This document shows positions 35,601 to 37,777 of a stretch of 37,777 nucleotides of DNA, piece after piece (the first letter of the stretch is position 1; each line of letters begins with the position of its first letter). The translations under genes were made by a program, and so were the position numbers. The notes under the pieces are model-generated. The model saw only the letters and a list, made by a program, of their open reading frames with translations, was not told where the DNA came from and did no database searches. The DNA comes from Paludibacteraceae bacterium (GTDB lineage: Bacteria; Bacteroidota; Bacteroidia; Bacteroidales; Paludibacteraceae). The stretch lies in NCBI GenBank assembly GCA_017527495.1, contig JAFXPY010000030.1, positions 1 to 37,777 on the forward strand. The letters run 5' to 3'.

Positions 35601-36673
35601 ATGAACAAATAGATAATCTTTTAACACAAATAGAAAACTATGTTGAACGAGCAGAAAACGGAAAAGGAAGTCCTGACCAAGGAGGACTTACAGCGAATCA
35701 ACTTGCCACTATCGCAGACGGACTATCAGAGGTTGTACAGGGCAGACCCGAATTGGCTATACAACGCGCCGGAGAACTTGGAAAAAGAATTCAAGCGATT
35801 GTTTTGGGAGAACAATCAGTGGGAGGACGATTGGGACTACTGGAGATTCCCGAATCTTCCACCGCTGAACATATTCGACATGACGGACGAGGAAGCGGAA
35901 GCGGAAGTGAAACGCTGGGACAAAAAGTAGCCATTCCTGAAACTGAAGATGCAGCGCGTGAGTGGTTTGAGCAGCACAAAGGTGCTAAGTTGGTTGATAA
36001 ATATGGTAATACATACTTTATCAAAGGTTACGACCCTGCTGTATATCGAGTAGAACTTGTGGTCAAATCTGCCAAGTCTGATAAGTCAAGCAAACAATTA
36101 CAGCCTGTAGAACGTTTTGCGAGATTAATGAATGCCCGTGAAGCGAGATTGGTTGATTCTTTGGATAGACATGATAACCCACAGACAGAGCAACCGGCAG
36201 CGGAGGTTTCAGAGGTTCAGTTTGACGAGTTGGATTATGATGCAGATAATTTGACAGAGGAGCAGGCGTTTGCTCGTGATGCTGTTATAGAGGTGTTGCT
36301 GCATAATGCCAAGAAAGCAGGTATAGAGATAGAGTTTGACGCTGATGAGAGGGAGTTGGAGACAAATGTGGAATTGATGACTACAGCTATGCGTGCGCAA
36401 CGAATAAAAGAGTTGCAACCAATTAGTATAGTTCCACATAGTATGAATAAAGAGCAGTTAGAGGAAAGATATAAGGCTTTATCGCCTGTGGAAAAAGACG
36501 GGAAGCAGATACAATTTTTCAACACTGCTTTTAAGAAGATTTATAAAGACGGAGGATTATTTGCACAAATAGTTCCCCAATTAGAGGATATATTCCGACA
36601 GTCAGAGTTTGCCAATTCAGAAGCAGACAACCTTGCGGGCGCACCACGCAAAGATGGAAGGAACAATACATAA
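32645..36673 (+). CDS. Large polyvalent mobile-element protein with zeta-toxin-like P-loop domain
   Basis: This 1342-residue protein belongs, by its pattern, to the giant polyvalent proteins of phages and conjugative elements. Residues 10-170 are Q/E/K-rich. Residues ~430-620 are helical and highly charged. Residues ~670-705 carry the LKGGLRKFSDFCKLMIGKFG module common in such proteins. Residues ~765-1000 form a zeta-toxin-like P-loop domain, with VSGCAGSGKSSS near 846-857 and VICIDNRNNNGGQIVD. The part up to 1330 resembles the usual approach to an LPD3-type domain. The start is TTG, the frame is open only 21 bases further upstream and no ATG is present, so the 5' end may be truncated. It ends early at an apparent one-base indel; the next frame continues the protein. 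Confidence 0.72.
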   Translation: MFGEHRTPQEIKQQLLEYYAKQQSKQPKVAESATAREETKPVVEGSSGGDEQKQVAEQKPAQNFGQEVEQPPVQKPKQEPVAKQENAENVAQHAKKAWDLFQYENGQISDVIEYVNDNIPKSETTQALYDAIDKYEQEDEDDRNLWGRRGDLEPYRDAILDELERLSKQVVEQQPQQQQPIQNGVANAKEYYSHESGEFTSLPEGVKIVGQTSSGIFLSVDGEGDAIIANPYTDKEGKKVNRENSRVTYSIDLKKGQETEAEKLGYEVEPAQDGYAPARVVIGGVEDRLDEAVALFRTLNKEKKVENTLSSEKKELNLPKENVASGTAVPIFANKSAEEIRFVEDFEPLVGKWMQFGNAQPFVIDSIDKSNHSYYIRIFDNGTIKKWNWRWSAIDVDSIKTLHFVDDPTIAGNETDRIDEQRTILNEIVQRALHEKSIVGTILSRDNEVQAGALNPLIDKVVAEMFEQHPEFAKSYFDDAQFGADFREKVLKEVQNKVAKRQKQTKKDVKDDAIANEKHLTERADLDNVLLKYATTPRQIELVKDSIDALNTMLKEFTIHSKRGVWEKALKDKQALLEQLEAQQAKLNQLEAELKAADEAEAKKQSSSTLLDDFLKENLSEEEFKEAQDLIGDIQDFLNSKFTKQINGDELDSDTFRSASKLTILLLKGGLRKFSDFCKLMIGKFGDKIRGSLRSLYLSAKASAEAKSFRKELDTEDEVYDFDVENFDIAKYETEKPLQNEKRTVSLQVNKGASADEQKEQQRQIDFINAYEYNGKKGVEAVIDWYIDKNGNKLDPDELRHIFGNAGYDGTNVSQFKAIEGQIRNALYDEMLRRAVASGNKSVVFVSGCAGSGKSSSLRNNPKVAQIAEQAGVAYDAPLASWASIEKVIQIAKDAGIPQENITVIQVYSDVETNFQNTLERGINTGRVLSLQYFIGSFTDGKGKLQALQDNPPQAQVICIDNRNNNGGQIVDIEEAKAVFDYDITDEQIDNLLTQIENYVERAENGKGSPDQGGLTANQLATIADGLSEVVQGRPELAIQRAGELGKRIQAIVLGEQSVGGRLGLLEIPESSTAEHIRHDGRGSGSGSETLGQKVAIPETEDAAREWFEQHKGAKLVDKYGNTYFIKGYDPAVYRVELVVKSAKSDKSSKQLQPVERFARLMNAREARLVDSLDRHDNPQTEQPAAEVSEVQFDELDYDADNLTEEQAFARDAVIEVLLHNAKKAGIEIEFDADERELETNVELMTTAMRAQRIKELQPISIVPHSMNKEQLEERYKALSPVEKDGKQIQFFNTAFKKIYKDGGLFAQIVPQLEDIFRQSEFANSEADNLAGAPRKDGRNNT
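35640..35930 (+). CDS. Candidate overlapping small acidic protein (96 aa)
   Basis: This frame runs in +1 relative to the large polyvalent frame, inside it, just after the P-loop domain. The 96 residues are unusually protein-like: LTKEDLQRINLPLSQTDYQR, then DPNWLYNAPENLEKEFKRLF, a W/D-rich middle and an end reading TDEEAEAEVKRWDKK. Over the same bases the large frame reads a low-complexity GRGSGSGSETLG, which looks like the shadow. The explanation could be a separate gene embedded downstream of a once independent zeta-toxin gene, true overprinting, or chance. No homologue is known to me. Confidence 0.4.
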   Translation: MLNEQKTEKEVLTKEDLQRINLPLSQTDYQRLYRADPNWLYNAPENLEKEFKRLFWENNQWEDDWDYWRFPNLPPLNIFDMTDEEAEAEVKRWDKK

Positions 36674-37277
36674 AGGACATCCAAACATTCAAAGTTACGA
36701 CAACTATGTCGGTAAAGTGTCAATGAATGGAGAAGAATACTATGTCCGTTTTACAGTTACAAATCAATCGTCAGAGTCTGGCATACATTCATATTTTGTC
36801 AGCAATGTAGAATTGTACGAAAAAACCGCTGATAGTTTGTCGCAACCGATAACTACTCGGACGAGAGGGACTATCAACGGAATTGTTGATGCAAAATTAC
36901 AACAATTTTTTAATTCTGCCAAATTTTCAGAAAATAGTATTCGTGAATATTCAATCATTGGAGTGAAAGGTGCAGCAAGTCTTGATGCAGCTGAGGAGGT
37001 TGCTACTCGTATGGACAACTTGAAATATGAGTTATTGAAAGCCGGTGGCAAGTTGTATGGTTGGGCAGAGGGTAACCGCATACATATTACCAAAGCGGGT
37101 ATGAATCCGAACACGCCTATACACGAATACTCGCACTTGTGGATAAAAGCGATAAAGAAAAATAATGCTGAGTTGTACGAGAACTTGAAAGAGTTGTTTA
37201 GTCGTGAGAATTTGCCAGAGATGTACGAGGAGTTGGACAACGACCCGAATTATTCAGGCGGTTACGGGGACTTATAG
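36660..37277 (+). pseudogene. Continuation of the polyvalent protein after a frameshift (LPD3-like and HExxH peptidase parts)
   Basis: An ATG-started frame (36609) overlaps the end of the large protein. The natural join is near 36660, where KDGR in the first frame continues as TIHKGHPNIQSYDNYVGKV in the second if one A of GGAACAATA is removed. The following segment VSMNGEEYYVRFTV resembles LPD3-type domains. IHEYSHLWIKAIKK then carries a zinc-peptidase HExxH motif (H172, E173, H176 counting from the 36609 start), as in the MPTase domains of polyvalent proteins. The frame ends at 37277 soon after, without the rest of the peptidase domain, close to the start of the 44-bp array. It is probably a decayed fragment. 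Confidence 0.68.
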
Positions 37278-37342
37278 ACGAACTTGACCCACAGGCAGGG
37301 GGAAGGCGCATACAATGCGTCTGAAATGGACGGAGAAAGAAA

Positions 37343-37777
37343 ACAGCAGCCAAGATTGGCTGCTACACTCGGCGGAATGGGGCCAAACAGCAGCCAAGAT
37401 TGGCTGCTACACTCGGCGCGATGGGGCAAGACAGCAGCCAAGATTGGCTGCTACACTCGGCGCGATGGGGCAAAACAACAGCCAAGATTGGCTGCTACAC
37501 TCGGCGGAATGGGGCCAAACAGCAGCCAAGATTGGCTGCTACACTCGGCGAAATGGGGCCAAACAGCAGCCAAGATTGGCTGCTACACTTGGCGAAATGG
37601 GGCCAAACAGCAACCAAGATTGGCTGCTACACTCGGCGGAATAGGGCCAAACAACAGCCAAGATTGGCTGCTAAACTTGGCGAAATGGGGCCAAACAGCA
37701 GCCAAGATTGGCTGCTACACTCGGCGGAATGGGGCCAAACAGCAGCCAAGATTGGCTGCTACACTCGGCGAAATGGG
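37343..37777. repeat. 44-bp tandem array with a palindrome in each unit
   Basis: Ten units start at 37345 and every 44 bases after that, through 37741, and the array continues beyond the window. Each contains the near-perfect palindrome AGCAGCCAAGATTGGCTGCT (nine-base arms, GA centre), with single-base changes in the units at 37477 and 37609. The rest of the unit, TACACTCGGCGRAATGGGGC, varies at a few sites. The unit is more GC-rich than the neighbouring DNA. It has no stop in any forward frame, so long open frames across it are expected by chance; one runs 37315-37644 and is not called a gene. Confidence 0.93.

Noticed and set aside
37315..37644. 109-codon open frame across the 44-bp array
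   Set aside because: The consensus unit lacks stops in all forward frames, so a long frame is expected by chance. It cycles through three frames and ends at a single-base change that creates TAG.
37343..37777. CRISPR array
   Set aside because: Units are contiguous near-identical 44-mers with no unique spacers, and no cas gene is in the window.

Overview
The window looks like the chromosome of an uncultured gut- or rumen-type Bacteroidales bacterium. Three things support this. Several genes belong to Bacteroidota-restricted families (DUF4491, DUF4831, DUF4835/PorD-like, DUF4837). Recognisable promoters have the Bacteroidota form TTTG-N19-TAnnTTTG. Intergenic DNA is AT-rich and crowded with short degenerate repeats. 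No rRNA, tRNA, transposase, integrase or CRISPR array was seen.

Layout. (1) 1-5.6 kb, plus strand: a repeat-rich leader, a DUF4491 membrane protein, a flavin reductase, a secreted metallophosphoesterase, a YgiQ-type radical SAM protein, a 76-bp tandem array, and a DUF1295 membrane protein. (2) 5.6-10.5 kb: an accessory island with a Type III restriction-modification pair (mod, res). It is bounded by ~59-bp inverted repeats and padded with clusters of tiny oriented hairpins. A ~270-nt leader with very strong predicted secondary structure precedes mod. (3) 10.5-13.2 kb: a long AT-rich gap, an XRE-type regulator with its own promoter, and an SH3b/multi-TM/Cys-motif protein. (4) 13.2-32.5 kb, all minus strand: conserved housekeeping genes in tight operons. 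These are rarA-hemW-PBP1a-TPR-TraB/GumN-like; aroE-DUF4831-DUF4835-recN; nitroreductase and tilS; DUF4837; and alaS-pdxA. Several junctions are TAATG or ATGA overlaps. (5) 32.6-37.8 kb, plus strand: a giant 'polyvalent' mobile-element protein with a zeta-toxin-like P-loop domain and a HExxH metallopeptidase segment. It appears broken by a one-base indel and runs into a 44-bp tandem array, with a palindrome in every unit, that continues past the window end.

The housekeeping operons cover replication-fork maintenance, double-strand-break repair, cell-wall synthesis, aromatic and vitamin B6 biosynthesis, tRNA modification and tRNA charging. The accessory material sits in two places, the R-M island and the right end. 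The most unusual signals are: the structured, possibly switching RNA leader of the R-M operon; the oriented hairpin family whose stem sequences change in a compensatory way while loop and flank stay constant; the inverted repeats bracketing the R-M island; and the decayed polyvalent gene next to a palindromic minisatellite. All calls come from reading the sequence; no database search or folding program was run.
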